Shown here one piece after another: positions 47,435 through 59,990 of a DNA stretch of 64,000 nucleotides (within the stretch, counting starts at the first letter, position 1; each line of letters opens with the position of its first letter). Under the pieces are notes generated by a model, which was not told the DNA's origin, did no database searches, and saw only the letters and a list, made by a program, of their open reading frames with translations. Source of the DNA: Epiperipatus broadwayi (taxonomy: Eukaryota > Onychophora > Udeonychophora > Euonychophora > Peripatidae); contig JAQFVV010006271.1 of the NCBI GenBank assembly GCA_028023455.1, positions 2,046,987-2,110,986 of the forward strand, read 5' to 3'. The position numbers were made by a program, and so were the translations under genes.

Positions 47435-47540
47435 TCCCCCACCCAAAAAACCAATTTTTTCCCCCCCCCTACACCCCCCACCAAATTTTTTTTTTTTACC
47501 CCACACTAAACCCCCCAACCACACAAATCAACACCCGGGC
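47435..47540. repeat. Anomalous C-rich homopolymer tract
   Basis: Runs of 5-11 C alternate with poly(T) and poly(A) inside otherwise A+T-rich DNA. The irregular pattern is like that at 41990-42180 and may reflect base-calling or polishing errors. Confidence 0.6.
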
Positions 47541-49100
47541 CGCTTACATAATATACAGATATTTATACACTAATTTATTGGTGATGCAGTGACAAGAGAG
47601 AAAATAGAACAATTAAGAAACATTATTATTTATTTACACACACATACTGAAACGGTATATTCCCTGACCTCATATACATTTCACCTACGTTTCCCCAGCT
47701 CCATCTGTGCTGGATTTAAACCCTCTCTGAGTATATGTATATAAGTGTCAACAGTTATATATGTATCATCACACATACATATGCAGATAAACGACTGTAA
47801 TCTCGGTTTATATATATATTACAGCATGTTTATTTTAAAATAATATATTTTGTATTATAGAATTTATTTTGTTAAGATTCAATTTATTGTTTTACATTTA
47901 AAATTGTGTGTACATATGCATGGTCTACATATGTCTGTGATATATATATAGAGAGAGCAGTATTATTTGGAAGTTCTTATGATTTTTAATTTTAACCATA
48001 AATAGGATGTAAACAAAAGTCATGCCAGATATACCTGTTTTAGCATAGATGGTTGAGGCATTTACATTTTCGCTAAGTAATAATATTTTTCCAAAATATG
48101 ATTTTTGTATACAAGATTTACTGAACTGAAACTATTGCAAGGTCTGATTACTTAAAAAACATCCTGTTAAAAATTACTGAAGGTTTGAATGAATCAAGTT
48201 ATAAAATTTCAGAAGAGTGCTAATTGATTCTCACACAGTAAATAATCTTTATGACAGCAAGGTGTTCTAATCCTTGAATCATATAAATAGGCTATATTTA
48301 TTGCTGTAATATATATATATGTTAGATGTTAGACGTGTTGCCACGAGTCTCCAGACCAGATTAACCTTTGACATGGCAAAGTAGAAGGGCATTAGGTTTG
48401 ATATTTTTTTTAAGAAAAAAGGGGATTGCTAGTGCCGTTCTACATGCCTATCAGTCTAGCATCATCATTGTAGAGCTGAGAAACCATAGGCAATGGCCTG
48501 CAAAAAGATTGTAGTTTAAACCATGTGACCTATGCAGAGATCCAGGTCACTATATCTGCCATCTGATGTGACTGAATCACAAGCTGCTACAGAGAAGATT
48601 GGTAATATTCTTTCAAAGCACCACGGAGCTCTTAAATTACTTCTTAACCATTAAACTTTAATATTAAAAGCAAGCTTAAACACAAAAAGATGAACATTCA
48701 AACTTAACTCTTTAAAATTCATTTGAAGTAATCTAAGCCTAACTTTGTCCTAAACAAAATACAAAACCTGTCAACTTTCAGTTTTAATGATTGTCATTCA
48801 TTGTTCCTTTAAATTTCTGTATTATTGCGGTTATGCCTATAAAGCTATTCATTATGCTTTAATTCTTTAAAATTTAATATATGTCGTAGCATGCCAAATA
48901 TTTCAAAACAATGAGCACTTTAAATTTTATTAAACTTTTAGTGAAGATATGATAATGAAGATTTTAAAAAATGCTTTTTAGCTCTCTAGCCTGCTGTTTG
49001 GAGATCCTATTACAGTGGATAATAATTGATCACTCTGCATTCATTGTCAATTGCTTAGTTTTATACTATATAAATGTAGTGTGGTTTGCTCTTCAATTCC
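47541..49100. other. Intergenic DNA; G+C-richer patch of unknown nature at 48330-48640
   Basis: Positions 48330-48640 are noticeably less A+T-rich and look like an old repeat or exon remnant, but no family is recognised. The rest is simple intergenic sequence with short (TA)n runs. Confidence 0.45.
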
Positions 49101-49109
49101 CTACAGAGA

Positions 49110-51480
49110 TGATGCATTGATCAACTGGTACAATTCTCTTACCATATTGTGGGTCTTTCTGAGAACAAACTGCACCTGTTTTCAAACCCCATTATCCTGA
49201 ACTGCCTTAGGAAACTTGGTTATTTTGCTGCCGGCGTTGTGATTCTGATATCCAATAATATCCCATTTGAATCTTTCAAAATTAATTATAAAAATCAACA
49301 TGATTATCGCTCTCTTATTCCATAAAGCCTTTATCTCGAATATAATCTATATATACTTCTACAAAAATGAATCGCTCATTCACCAATTAATCCAGAAAAT
49401 TAATATCACACTTGCCTCTAACCCTTACCCGACCATATTCCTGGGAGACTTCAACACTTCTTATCAGGAAGTTATTGCCAAATATATCCATAATCTAAAC
49501 ATGAATTTCATGTGTGGTGAAGGCTTCTTCCTGCCAGATGCTTTTTCCTTTTACACCAGAATATACACCTCTCTCATAGATGTTCTCTACTATAACCCAG
49601 ACCATCATTTCATTATTGATCCCATCTATTCAACCCATTCCCTTCTCAGATCACCTCGTTTTATTCCTCAAAATTTCCCTAAACCTAAATTCATGCTCCA
49701 TTCCAAATCTAAACTCTGCCACTAGAACCCCTCTTAAATCCTCATCCCCTGAAGCAATCCTCTGAGGCATATATTTTTTCCATAAGATAAAAATTCTTAC
49801 TCTATCACTGACAGATGCCTGGTTCTCGATCCAAATTTTAATGTCAATCAGCTCACATTACACTACATGTATCAAAGGACCAATTCCCATTGATTCCATC
49901 TTAAATCTAAAATCTCAGTACAAAAGCACAGTTTATTTTTGAAAATATCTATCTACAAAAAAAATCTAAGATCTACTTGAGTCACCCCCATAATTGATCC
50001 AGGGTCTACATTAGATGGGCCCTGGGCTATACAGATAAGCAAGACACTCCATCATCAATCATTGTAAAAGATAAGCTATATACCGGATCAAACATGATTC
50101 AAGAGATTTTTACCTATTTCAGGGAAAAACTCTACCTTTCTACTAGAACTCAAACAAGATGCACCAATTGATTCATCAACTAAAGACCATGGTATAACTG
50201 AGAGGGATATTCTGGCAAGATTAAGCTCCATGCCCAATAAAACCCATCCACGTCTGCATGCGATTCCCCACTTCCTTATATTTATCCAATTTCTTCATAC
50301 CAATCATATATAATCTAATCAACCATATTTATCCGAGACATTGGTGGGCTCTACCCCATAGTGATGGTGCCTTTCCTCAAGTGCAACATCATTCCTTTGC
50401 CGTTTGAGAACCTTGGGCCCATCTGATGGTCAAAGTTTTCGAATCGATCATTAAAGATAAAAATTGAAGTCAAAAATTCTGCCCAATATTTCCCACTATC
50501 AATTCGTAAAAAAAGGCAAATCCATTGCAGATGCTGTTAATCTTTTTAAAATTGTCATTGATCATATCAGGAGAGCCAGGCTATCAAGACCAGTGGTAAT
50601 ACAACTCGACGTAACTAAAGTCTTCGATTCCATCCAGCTTAAACATCTCGTCCTTACTTGGCGAGCATGACATGCCCCTCAAAATCATTATCATCACCAA
50701 AAACCTCTATAACCAAGAAATCTTCATCTCCCTCAATGGGAAACTATCCCCTCCATTTACTACTGTGGCCTCCATTTCTCAGGGCTTCCCACTCATAGGC
50801 CTGTTTTTTATTACCTACCTTAATCCCTTGCTACTACAAATTGAGAAGTTTCTTCCTGGAATTTACATCTTAAAAAAACATCTATATCCCACATTACCTT
50901 CATGAATAACTTGGCCATGTTCCCCTCTTCAAAAAACCTACTTCCTCAGCTCCTCCTAATGCTCAAAAAATTTTCAGATCAATCTAGCCTGCAAATTAAC
51001 ATGACCAAGTCATCTGCCTAAAAATTGGCCTCAGGCAACACCATCCACCTAAAAATTAGCCTCAGGCAACACCATCCCCTTTCCATTCACAGCAAAGCCT
51101 CAAAATTTCTTAGGCTATCCAATATTTAAGTCATCTACTGCCATGATGAGAATGATCCAAGATAAACTGCTCCAATCCATATACAAAATTACCTTCACTC
51201 TTTCTAAGGTGTACATGTTCATGTTTGCCAAGTCCTCCCTCATCAATATCCTAGTTTTCCCTAAAATATTGTACTTTACCCCTGTTATTGATTTCACCAA
51301 AGTATTCATCAGAAAGATTCACAGAATGTGTACCAATCTGATTTTTAGCTGTGGTTACAATATAAAAATGTTTGTCTACCTTCGAGGCATAATGTTCTAT
51401 CTAGTTGATTTCTTCCAATGGTGCACACGTAGTTTATGTCTATATAGAGTTCATTATAAAGGTTTGGATCTCCAGTAATC
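49110..51480 (+). mobile_element. L1/Tx1-like non-LTR retrotransposon relic (endonuclease plus RT)
   Basis: Positions 49140-49290 encode an APE endonuclease start (VGLSENKLHLF, LRKLGYFAAGVVILISNNIP). Positions 49430-49460 encode the catalytic FLGDFNT. The SDH motif follows in another frame (PFSDHLVLFLKISL, about 49640-49690). The RT begins near 50200. The stretch 50464-50670 holds KKGKSIADAVNLFKIVIDHI and motif A (QLDVTKVFDSI, normally KAFD). Positions 50672-50905 hold LNGKLSPPF and motif B (ISQGFPLIGLFF). The YADD motif is destroyed. Thumb-like sequence continues to 51480. A 32-bp segment is tandemly duplicated at about 51018-51081. NGKLSPPF before motif B is typical of the L1/Tx1 lineage. 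Many stops and frameshifts; inactive. Confidence 0.8.
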
Positions 51481-52987
51481 TGATCGGGGAGGGTGAAGAC
51501 AATCTTCAACATAAATTCTGGACTAGGATATTAAGGCATATTCATGGTGACGCAATTTTGAGCTCCAGAGTTTGTCTTTAGATGGCATAGCACTGGATAC
51601 TTTCAATAGGGTTCTTTAAGGTGAGAAGTTTAAGCATTTTGAATGAATGGTTCCCTTTAGAAGTTGTCAAGCAGCAAATATAAAAATCTAAGCAGTCCAT
51701 ACTTTGCAAATACAAAAATTATATATCATTAAATTAGCAGTCTGCCATTAGTGAATATGAAAGTTGTAATAATTCTATCCTAACAAATAGTTTTTATATG
51801 CCATTCTTATCTTCCGCCTAATCTTGATTACAAATTTAATTAGGGTTATTCTTTATCTGTCGTGTAATCTTAATTAAAAACAAAATCTAAGTAAATGAGA
51901 AAATAAGTCTCAACTTTTAAAATAGATTAAAATCAAAACAGAAAAGAAAATAATTATCTTGATCAAAACTCTTTTCAATTTAAAATTATATAAATGGAAA
52001 AATATGATTGAGTATGTGAGCTATAGCATGTAATTTTAATAAAATAAAAAAAAAAATAAAATACAAAATTTTTAAAAACAATTTTCTTTTAAAATCTTTA
52101 AAAATATTTATTTTAGTTTTAATTTTCCAATGGGCTGCTTTTGTAGTGGATAAAATATCCGGTTCAGTACATTTCAACAGAAAAGGCAGATTTTTATATA
52201 AGTTAAACTTTACTTTTATTCATACTGAGCAGGCTTTGAACAGATGTTATATTCATAGCAACTTAGTTATTTGGTGTTCATTGAATTTATATTCTCTTGG
52301 TTGTATTTATGTCAAAAGCAGGCTCCACATGAATTAATTAAAATGAAAGTTTAAGTTATATAAAAGTCGATCTTTTCTGTTGAAATGTACATAACAAATA
52401 ACATTCCGATAATCTAGAAAAGAGAGATAATCTTCAATTAATATAGTTATATATACAATTTTTACATGCCATGTATTTGATTAGGGCAATAATATAAATT
52501 ATATAATGAGTTATATATAGCTGGTATACATAAGCAAGATTACTAGTTTGTATAAACAGAGGTAGGGAATCTTTTTATTGTGGAAGGCCACATTTAACTA
52601 AAAAAGCCACACACAGTCAATAGAGTGGTAACGAAAATTGACCTTGAGATTGTCTGCCACAAAACTGTAATTTTGACTCATCAATAGATCTACATTATTG
52701 TATTAATAGTCAAATATGTTTAAAAATACATATATACAAGCAACAAAGATTACAAATTATAAAATTATTATATAAAAGCCTTTTTCGGCAAATTATGTTT
52801 TTTTTGCCCTTTTCAATATGTCTCCACGATTTAAAGCACATACAGCAACATCTATATCAATACATGAGAGAAGATAGATAAACAAATGGATATTTGACAT
52901 GATCTATTATGTGATTTTTTTCCCCCTCAATTCTACTACAAAATTACTGTTATATATATTGAATGGATATATATCCACATATATTAA
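51481..52987. other. A+T-rich intergenic DNA
   Basis: No gene is recognised. Short open frames on both strands (51986-52337) are unsupported. Confidence 0.5.
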
Positions 52988-53317
52988 TTAATTAACTATC
53001 CATTCTTTATCCATTAACCACTTATTATTTAACTTAATGGATGTTTTGTATATATTCATACAGTTGTTTTTATTATACATGATGTAGTTTGTTTCATATA
53101 TTTTACGTCTATCAACATTTTTAATATAATCAAGAACACTTATATTATCAATACAATTTATTTTATGTCCATACTGCAAATAATGAACATATAACACAGA
53201 TCTATCATCTTTCCTAGCAATAGCATCATTGTGTTCTTTAGCTCTTTCTCCCAATTGCTTTGATGTCTGGCCATAGTAAATCATATTACAAAAATTACAT
53301 CTAATTTTATAAACCAT
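52988..53317 (-). CDS. GIY-YIG endonuclease domain of a second Penelope-like element (orphan fragment)
   Basis: The 109-codon frame is a complete GIY-YIG nuclease domain. It starts MVYKIRCNFCNMIYYGQTSK, corresponding to the GIY...YIG motif with the two-cysteine insertion typical of Penelope nucleases. It continues with the expected basic and His residues (LGERAKEHNDA) and an HYLQYGH segment. No RT is attached: upstream minus-strand sequence (to about 53340) adds only the preceding residues KYKRG. The frame is open but has no partner domain, and it differs clearly from the 26-29 kb element. It is probably a 5'-truncated copy. Confidence 0.85.
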   Translation of the reverse strand: MVYKIRCNFCNMIYYGQTSKQLGERAKEHNDAIARKDDRSVLYVHYLQYGHKINCIDNISVLDYIKNVDRRKIYETNYIMYNKNNCMNIYKTSIKLNNKWLMDKEWIVN

Positions 53318-53959
53318 TCCTCTCTTATATTTATGTATTAATGGCAGTGTGTGCCACTAATACAGTAATATTCAATGCACTGTAGACCTCAGAGATAATT
53401 TACATGAAATCTTGATTTCAATAAGTGTTTATTGATAAGGTGATACATATCATATCGATTAACTTTTATTACATCTCATTTTAAATAAAAAACACACTTT
53501 TAAACTATGGATAAAGCCACAAATTCCCATCCCTGGTATACCCAATTTAAAGAGACTGTATGGTAGAGTAGCTGTATTCCAAACAGATGATCTGAATTCG
53601 AATATGAACCAAGTAAACATAAATTTCTTTTCAATTTACTCAGAGATATATTTTTCAAATAACTAGCCATAACCAATAGTTTTTCCATCCAATATTAATA
53701 ATTGAATATCTAGCAATTCATAGTTGCAGGTCAAATAAAGAACAAAACACTTACTGGATCTGTCACCATTTCTTTATAATAAGCTGTTAGAGAATCTTTA
53801 TTCCTTCAATGGATCATTTGAAATCTGTTTCACCTTTATGTGCAATTTGTTTTGTTTTTAAACTGAGATATAGATATAATATCATTAAAATGGCTTCCAA
53901 AATTAAGCAATCCCAATCTTAGAAAAGAAAATTACAAGATGATTTAAATTTTCAAGATC
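53318..53959. other. Intergenic DNA
   Basis: Nothing recognisable is seen between the Penelope fragment and the minisatellite. Confidence 0.5.
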
Positions 53960-55019
53960 ATACAATTTTATTATTTTAGCATGAAGAACCCAGAAAGAAT
54001 AACAAGAATACAAAATACTATGACCATGCAATAATGTTTAATCATTATTCTCTGAGAAATGACAAATAGAAAAAATAGGCAAGAATATTAAGACTAAGTA
54101 ATAATACTCAATCATTTTCTAAAGTGAAGGAGGCAGATAGAATAAGTTAGTAACAGAGCATTACAATAAAAAGATTTGAGTGATAGAGTAACCAAGAACT
54201 ATATTAATACTTGATCATTATTCTCTTTCAATGAGGCAAATAGAGTAACAGAATATTATGACCAAAGTGATAATTCTTGATCATTATTCTTTACCAGTAA
54301 TTACAAACTGGCACTATGACCATGTGATAATACTTGGTCATCATTCTCTATTTCAAGAAGGCAGGCAAAGTAAATAGCAAATGTATTAGGATCAAATAAT
54401 AAAACTCGACTATTATTTGTCCATGTGAAGAAGGCAAGCAGACCAAGTATGTAATAAAGTATGACAATCAAATGAATACGAGTATCTAATAACAAGTAGA
54501 GTAATTAGGCATAAGATAATATGATCACGTGATAGTTTGATGATGATGAAGTGATAGTTTGATGATTCCCTGACAATAGGTGACGAAACTAAAATCAGAA
54601 TACTGACTAATATTCGATAATTATTTTCTGTGTGAAAGAGATAGGTAGAGTAACTATGCAAGAGTATGATAACCAAATGATAACACTTGATCATTATTAC
54701 TGTCTAAGGATGAAAGGTAGAATAACTAGCAAATTGAAAGACTTAATCAACACTCTTCATATGAAGTAGACAGAAAGAATACTATGACCAATAAATAACA
54801 TTGAACATTTTCTGTTTGATGAGATGGATAGAATAACCAGGTAATAGAATAAAATAAGCAAGTGATAATATTTTATTATTCTGTCTTATGGCAGCTAAAA
54901 CAAACTAGAAAATAGAGTACTATCATCGAGAAATAACCGTTACAACTTTCTATCTGAGAACAGGAGCTGCAGCATCAAGGCCATTGAATATTATGATCAA
55001 ACAATAGCAATATATCATT
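53960..55019. repeat. Degenerate minisatellite, left part
   Basis: A loosely repeated unit of roughly 60-90 bp recurs many times. It contains CTATGACCAAGTGATAA, TTGATCATTATTCTCT and a GAGGCAGATAGAATAAC-like block. Copies are strongly diverged. The array continues at 55884-56120 on the other side of the fold-back element. Confidence 0.75.
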
Positions 55020-55128
55020 ATTTTCTCTGAAACAGGCACAACTCATTATACGTATTGCTACACCCAGCAAGCTAGAGTAATCAGTGGATGCCAGAAGGCT
55101 TGTGCATAAAATCCCCATCTAGTGCCTA

Positions 55129-55170
55129 TCACCAGACTAGTTTCTGGCTTGTGGCCTTCATCAGTGAGGA
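55129..55170 (-). ncRNA. Type I hammerhead ribozyme, family 3 (intact core)
   Basis: On the minus strand the core is CTGATGA (complement of 55158-55164) and GAAA (complement of 55141-55144). Stem II is GGC/GCC with loop CACAA and an unpaired A on each side. Stem III is the perfect palindrome ACTAGT (55136-55141) with no loop. U16.1-C17 then gives a GTC cleavage triplet, the commonest in hammerheads, with cleavage between 55135 and 55134. Stem I pairs TCCTCA with TGGTGA in five of six positions. The core matches the consensus fully; stem II is short. Confidence 0.75.
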
Positions 55171-55670
55171 GCCTTGGATATGAAAGCACTGCACCTAGAT
55201 CTTAGGATCTAATGCAACCCTCCAGTAACCACCTTTTATCTCCACTTAACTACAAAACTATGAGTCTTAAATTGAAAACACCTTAATATTTTCAATCCAA
55301 GCTCTTTAGCTTATATATAATCATATAGGTCTGAACTCAGTTCAATACCTATACATTTTGGTGTCTTTGATTCTTTAATAACCATAGCCACCACTATCCT
55401 ATTAGGTACGATTGGTTTTAAGCCAATAAACATCTCATGATCATCATTTCTTATGCTTGCCTATAACTTCTTAAAACAGGCAAAACTCACTATACGTGTA
55501 TTACCACACACAGCAAGCTAGAGTAATAAGCTAATGAGCTTGGATTGAAAATACTAAGGTGTTTTCAATTTAAGACTCATAGTTTTGTAGTTAAGTGGAG
55601 ATCAAAGGTGGTTGCTAGAGGTTTGCATTAGATCCTAAAATCTAAGTGCAGTGCTCTCAGATCCAAGGCT

Positions 55671-55704
55671 CCTCACTGATAAAGGCCACAAACCAGAAAA
55701 TAGT
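55671..55704 (+). pseudogene. Decayed family-3 hammerhead ribozyme
   Basis: This is the inverted partner of the intact copy. It has CTGATAA (55676-55682) instead of CTGATGA, so the essential G8 is lost, and stem III reads AATAGT rather than the palindrome ACTAGT. It should not cleave. Confidence 0.7.
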
Positions 55705-55883
55705 CTGGGGATATTGGATGAGTAGGCACTAGATGAGGATTTTATGCACAAGCCTTCTGGCATCCATTGATTACTCTAGCTTGCTGTGTGTGGCAATACG
55801 TATAGTGAGTTTTGCCTGTTTTAGCAACAGTTATAATTATAAGCAAGCATAAGAAATGGTGATCATGTGATATTTTCTCTGAA

Positions 55884-56120
55884 GGCAGATAGAATAATTA
55901 CATAACAGTACTATGACCAAGTAATGAAATTTGATCACTGTTTTTCTCTGAAGACAAAGAATATGATCTTATGGAATATGATCACTTTGTTTGAAAGTTA
56001 CATAAACTAGGCAACAGAGTATTAAGACAAAATAACATTTTATCATCATTCTCTATATGATAAGATAAATAAAATAAACAAAAGTACTATGATCAAAATA
56101 ATCTTTGAAACTATAAATGG
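55884..56120. repeat. Degenerate minisatellite, right part
   Basis: This continues the array of 53960-55019 with units such as ACTATGACCAAGTAATG and GATCACTGTTTTTCTCTGAA. Confidence 0.65.
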
Positions 56121-57899
56121 TGTGATAGCTGAAAAATTACAAAAAACACAGAGTATTTCCATTAAATTTCCAACATTTTAATTTACAAATCTTTGAAAAT
56201 CTTCTATTTAATTATAAATGGTTTTAGAAATTTACTATAATTTCAATTGTTGCACATATAAATAATATTGTTTAATATACCATGTGATTATGTTTAATAA
56301 ACATATTAGATTTAAAGCTTATATCAGGGTTAGGAATAGTTTGATAATCTCTAATCTAATAAATGATTAAGAATAGTCATTAATGTATTTATCTAAAATG
56401 GATGTGGTCAAAGATATGCATGTTGACTTTTAGAAAATCAATACTAAAACAGAAATTGTAAAAAAAAACTTGCATAATTTACTGAACAAATAGTATAATA
56501 TAAAAGTAGTAATGAGCATAATGTAGTTTAATGGTTTGTTTTTGATATCAAAGTAGAATCTAGTTTAATACCAATGATAAGTACTGACAAAGTTCTGACG
56601 ACTTGAAAAAGATCCAGAGTGCTGCTCGACTACCATAACATTTTCCACCATATGTAATACAAATGAGACTATAATAATTCCAGGACTTGCTTCTCATCTT
56701 TAGAATTTTGATTCCGATCCTATCAAGTTTGATCACAAGTGTGTGAGCTATACTTACTGGATTGATATCATGCAGTTGATGGAAATGTCAGGAACATCTG
56801 GCATTAAGATCAGTGTAGCTGAACATTCATGTGGATGGGCGGCAGCCAGGCACACATTCTCAATAATGGAAATTAGTAACTTGTTCCAGGTGACAAAATT
56901 GACAGATCTTTTTTGTTTTATTTTCCATAATCAGTTCTTTCAGATTAGACCCCCCGCTCCCACTAAGATCAATGGATTACAATACCTGTGGAAAAATAAC
57001 TTGTTGAATTGAATCACATTCACATTTTTCCTTTTAATTGCAAAATAAAAAATATTCCACTATTTAAGTATTTAATTTCAGATATAAATTTTAAAATCTT
57101 TAACATTTTATTATTGTAAAACAATGCATCAAATTTTACATCCGCTGATATTCATTTTGTGAAAATACAGATAATTATTCAATTTATCAATTAGTATTTT
57201 CAATACAGATCCACATGGTATGTAAAAGCAAAAGGTGAAATGAAAAACCAAAAGAATGCATACTATATTGGCACAATTTGATTTTCTCAGCATTTCTGTA
57301 AGAAGATAAACTAAACCAGAGAATAGTTAGAAGAAAAAAAAATGTTTGTAATGAAATCTAAATCTACAAATTTTCATAATGATTACATATTTATGATTTG
57401 AAATTATATAAATAAAAATTACTTGCATATATATAAATACAAAAACCAGCCTTTAAATAATATGCAGAAGGACAAAAAATATATCAAATACTTTTTCATA
57501 GAGAAACAGTGAAGATACTACTTATTAGGCTTTTTAATAGCTACATGATGAGAGTATGTACAATTCCATATTTGTATTACTTCTCTAGGTATTAGTAGTC
57601 AGGGGGAAAAAAAAAAAAAACAGCCTGATTTGATCTAGAATAAATTTAGAAGATTACAAACCATATATGGCCTTGTCAGGTTGATTAGCTACAATGATTC
57701 CAAGAGACCTGTATACAAAGCTCATATCTTCATAATATATATATATGTATGTATAAGTAATTTAGCAGTTAGGTAATTTTGAAATTTATAAATATATATA
57801 AAAATGATTAGCAAATAATATTTTTGAAAAATAAATTAATAACAATAAAGATCTGATAAAGGAAATTAAAATTACAGTAGATCTATAAAGTAAGTATAT
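56121..57899. other. Intergenic DNA
   Basis: No family is recognised. A 90-codon open frame at 56743-57012 has a normal amino-acid mix but no motif I know. Short (TA)n and poly(A) runs are present. Confidence 0.45.
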
Positions 57900-58930
57900 C
57901 TTAACAATGGTCAAAATAGATGTATTAATGTATAGCAGTATCAATGTAGAAAAAGCCATAGAAATGGCAATAAATTGATATAAAAGTGATAAAAATGAAA
58001 TAGAAATACCAATAAATCAAAATTTGTTGCAAAGAAATTACATTTATTATAAACAACAAAAAGGATTACTGATAGGAGAGGCACTAAATGCAGCGCTAAG
58101 TAATATACATATGGAAGAGATAAAGATTTAATAATGAGTAATAAGAATGCTCCAATATTTATGAAAAGATATGTTGATGATTATTTATTAATTTTTAACA
58201 AAAACCAAAGGCAAATAAATTTTTTCCTTGGAAAAATTAATAAATTAGATACAAGCATACAATTTACAATAGAAAAAGAAAACAAGTTGTTATATTTTGA
58301 TATTCTGTTGATAAAGTTGTATTCTAATGATAAGTGTAAAAAAGAGACATCCATATATAAAAAAATATAAATAATAATATAGCTAATTATAATTTGAATA
58401 TAGACAAAAAATGCAAAATAAATGGTACTGCTTCAACAATGTATAGAGCGATAAATTATATCTTGAATAAGGAAGATTTAAAAAAATAGAATTAATAATT
58501 AAGGAATTTAAAATTAATGGTTACCCAATAAATATTATAAAGATAATATAAAACTATCAGAAGAGAAATTTAATAATAACAGAGAAAATAATCATACAAA
58601 GAATAACGGCAATAAAGGTAAATATATCGGTATAAAATCATGTAACAGTATTGTAAAAAATATAAACAAAATTATCTGTAAGATTAATAAAAAGTTTAGT
58701 AATGTGATAAAATTTAAAGTAACAAATAAGAAAAAAAGAATATACTTAATATATTAGATAATAAATATGTAGAAAATATAGAAAATTGTATAAATGGAGT
58801 ACACAAAATAGTTTAAATCTTGTCAGAATAAAAATATTAGAAGTAATTAAGTAAGTGAAACAAAAAATTCAATTTATACAAGATTAACCCAGCACAAATC
58901 TGACAAAAGATCACCTATTTAGTTTACATT
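57900..58930 (+). mobile_element. Third Penelope-like element, heavily decayed
   Basis: Positions 57907-58130 read VKIDVLMYSSINVEKAIEMA and YYKQQKGLLIGEALNAALSN followed by IHMEEI, corresponding to RT motifs A and B. Positions 58134-58370 read RYVDDYLLIF (motif C) and LLYFDILLIKL. Further decayed frames at 58430-58560 recall the thumb/linker (KEFKINGYPINII). A GIY-YIG remnant with TKNSIYTRLTQHKSDKR is readable at about 58858-58910. Stops and frameshifts separate all of these. It differs in sequence from the elements at 26-29 kb and 53 kb. A LINE fragment lies about 230 bp downstream. Confidence 0.8.
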
Positions 58931-59162
58931 CTTCGGTGACAGGAGATGATAAATCTTACTAGAAATAGAAGAGATAGAAAGATTAAAAATGCTATATTGA
59001 TTGGAAATATTATGTCATCTTTAATAAGGACTTGGAATTACAGACATTAATTTTATAGAAATATTCTTTATTAATACAATAAGTTATGTATAGATTAAAA
59101 ATTAAAATAAGATGTAGTTTTAAAAGAAGTTCATAGAGGGAGTGAGTGGGATAACATAAAAA

Positions 59163-59990
59163 AAGGAGAAATGGGATGGTCAAGTTTTTATATGAGAGAT
59201 GCAAAAAGTAAAATGAAAATGTTTGGTAGGTTGCAGTTTATGGATAGTAAAAGAATAGCAAAAATAGTATTTAATTGGGTTATGAGTAAAGGGCAGGTAA
59301 CAAGATGGGTGAGAAAGGTAATGTGGTATGCAAAAGATTTGGATAAAGAATTTATATCAGTATACTTGTATAAAAGGTGGGATGATCGTGTTAGGAGGAT
59401 TGCTGAGTGTTATAGTGGTAAGGAATGGGATAAAAGAATAAATGCATTAATAAAGAATGGGGAGTTGGAGAACTAGTATGGAGGGTAAGAAGAGTTTAAA
59501 TATATATAGAAGTAAACGGAACATTGGGTGCGAGTTAATTTATGATAATAGTAAAGAAAGCAGTTTATTGTTTAAGGCTCGAATGGGATCTTTAGCAACA
59601 AAAGAATATACATGTAAATGGAAAATTATGGGTGATTTAGTGTGCAAATTGTGTAAGGAAGGTATAGAAAATATTAGGCATCTGTTGATTGAATGTAAAT
59701 GCTTGAAAGCAGAAAGGGTACAAATAATGAAGTTATGGGAGAATAAATATGAACAAAGGATTATACAGAAAATGAGTTATTGGTTTTTATGCTGGGTTTG
59801 CGAAAAGATAAGGGGGATTTAGATATAAAGGCCATAGAGTTGACAAAGATTATGTTGTGGAAATGGGATGGAGCAGAATATGGAAAAACTTAAAGTGGGG
59901 AATGGAAATTAAAGTGGCTAACAGGTTTATCTGAGATATTCTTGACTTCGTTTAAGGAGAAGCCACAGTACATCATATCACATCACATTA
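59163..59990 (+). mobile_element. 5'-truncated second copy of the window-start LINE (3' 830 bp)
   Basis: This copy aligns with 1005-1833. Open frames at 59171-59476 (SSFYMRDAKSKMKMFGRLQF) and 59457-59822 (CKLCKEGIENIRHLLIEC zinc knuckle) are better preserved than in the first copy, with one frameshift between them. The RT core is absent. The 3' end repeats the GACTTCGTTTAAGGA block and a CATCATATCACATCACATT tail, confirming a short microsatellite-like terminus rather than poly(A). Confidence 0.85.

Larger units (their letters stand above)
55032..55870. mobile_element. Fold-back element with hammerhead ribozyme (family 3), 13-bp target-site duplication
   Basis: The left half (55032 to about 55320) and right half (about 55540-55825) are inverted copies, carrying the ribozyme on the minus and plus strands respectively. 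Segments with CAGGCAAAACTCACTATACG occur at both outer borders and near the centre, and the terminal AAGCATAAGAAATG-type segment is at 55845 and inverted at 55454-55467. The whole insertion is flanked by an exact TATTTTCTCTGAA at 55019-55031 and 55871-55883. It interrupts the minisatellite, which can itself contain TTCTCTGAA-like sequence, so the duplication is strong but not unambiguous. No protein is encoded. The window start (1-111, 1836-1882) belongs to the same family. Confidence 0.85.
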
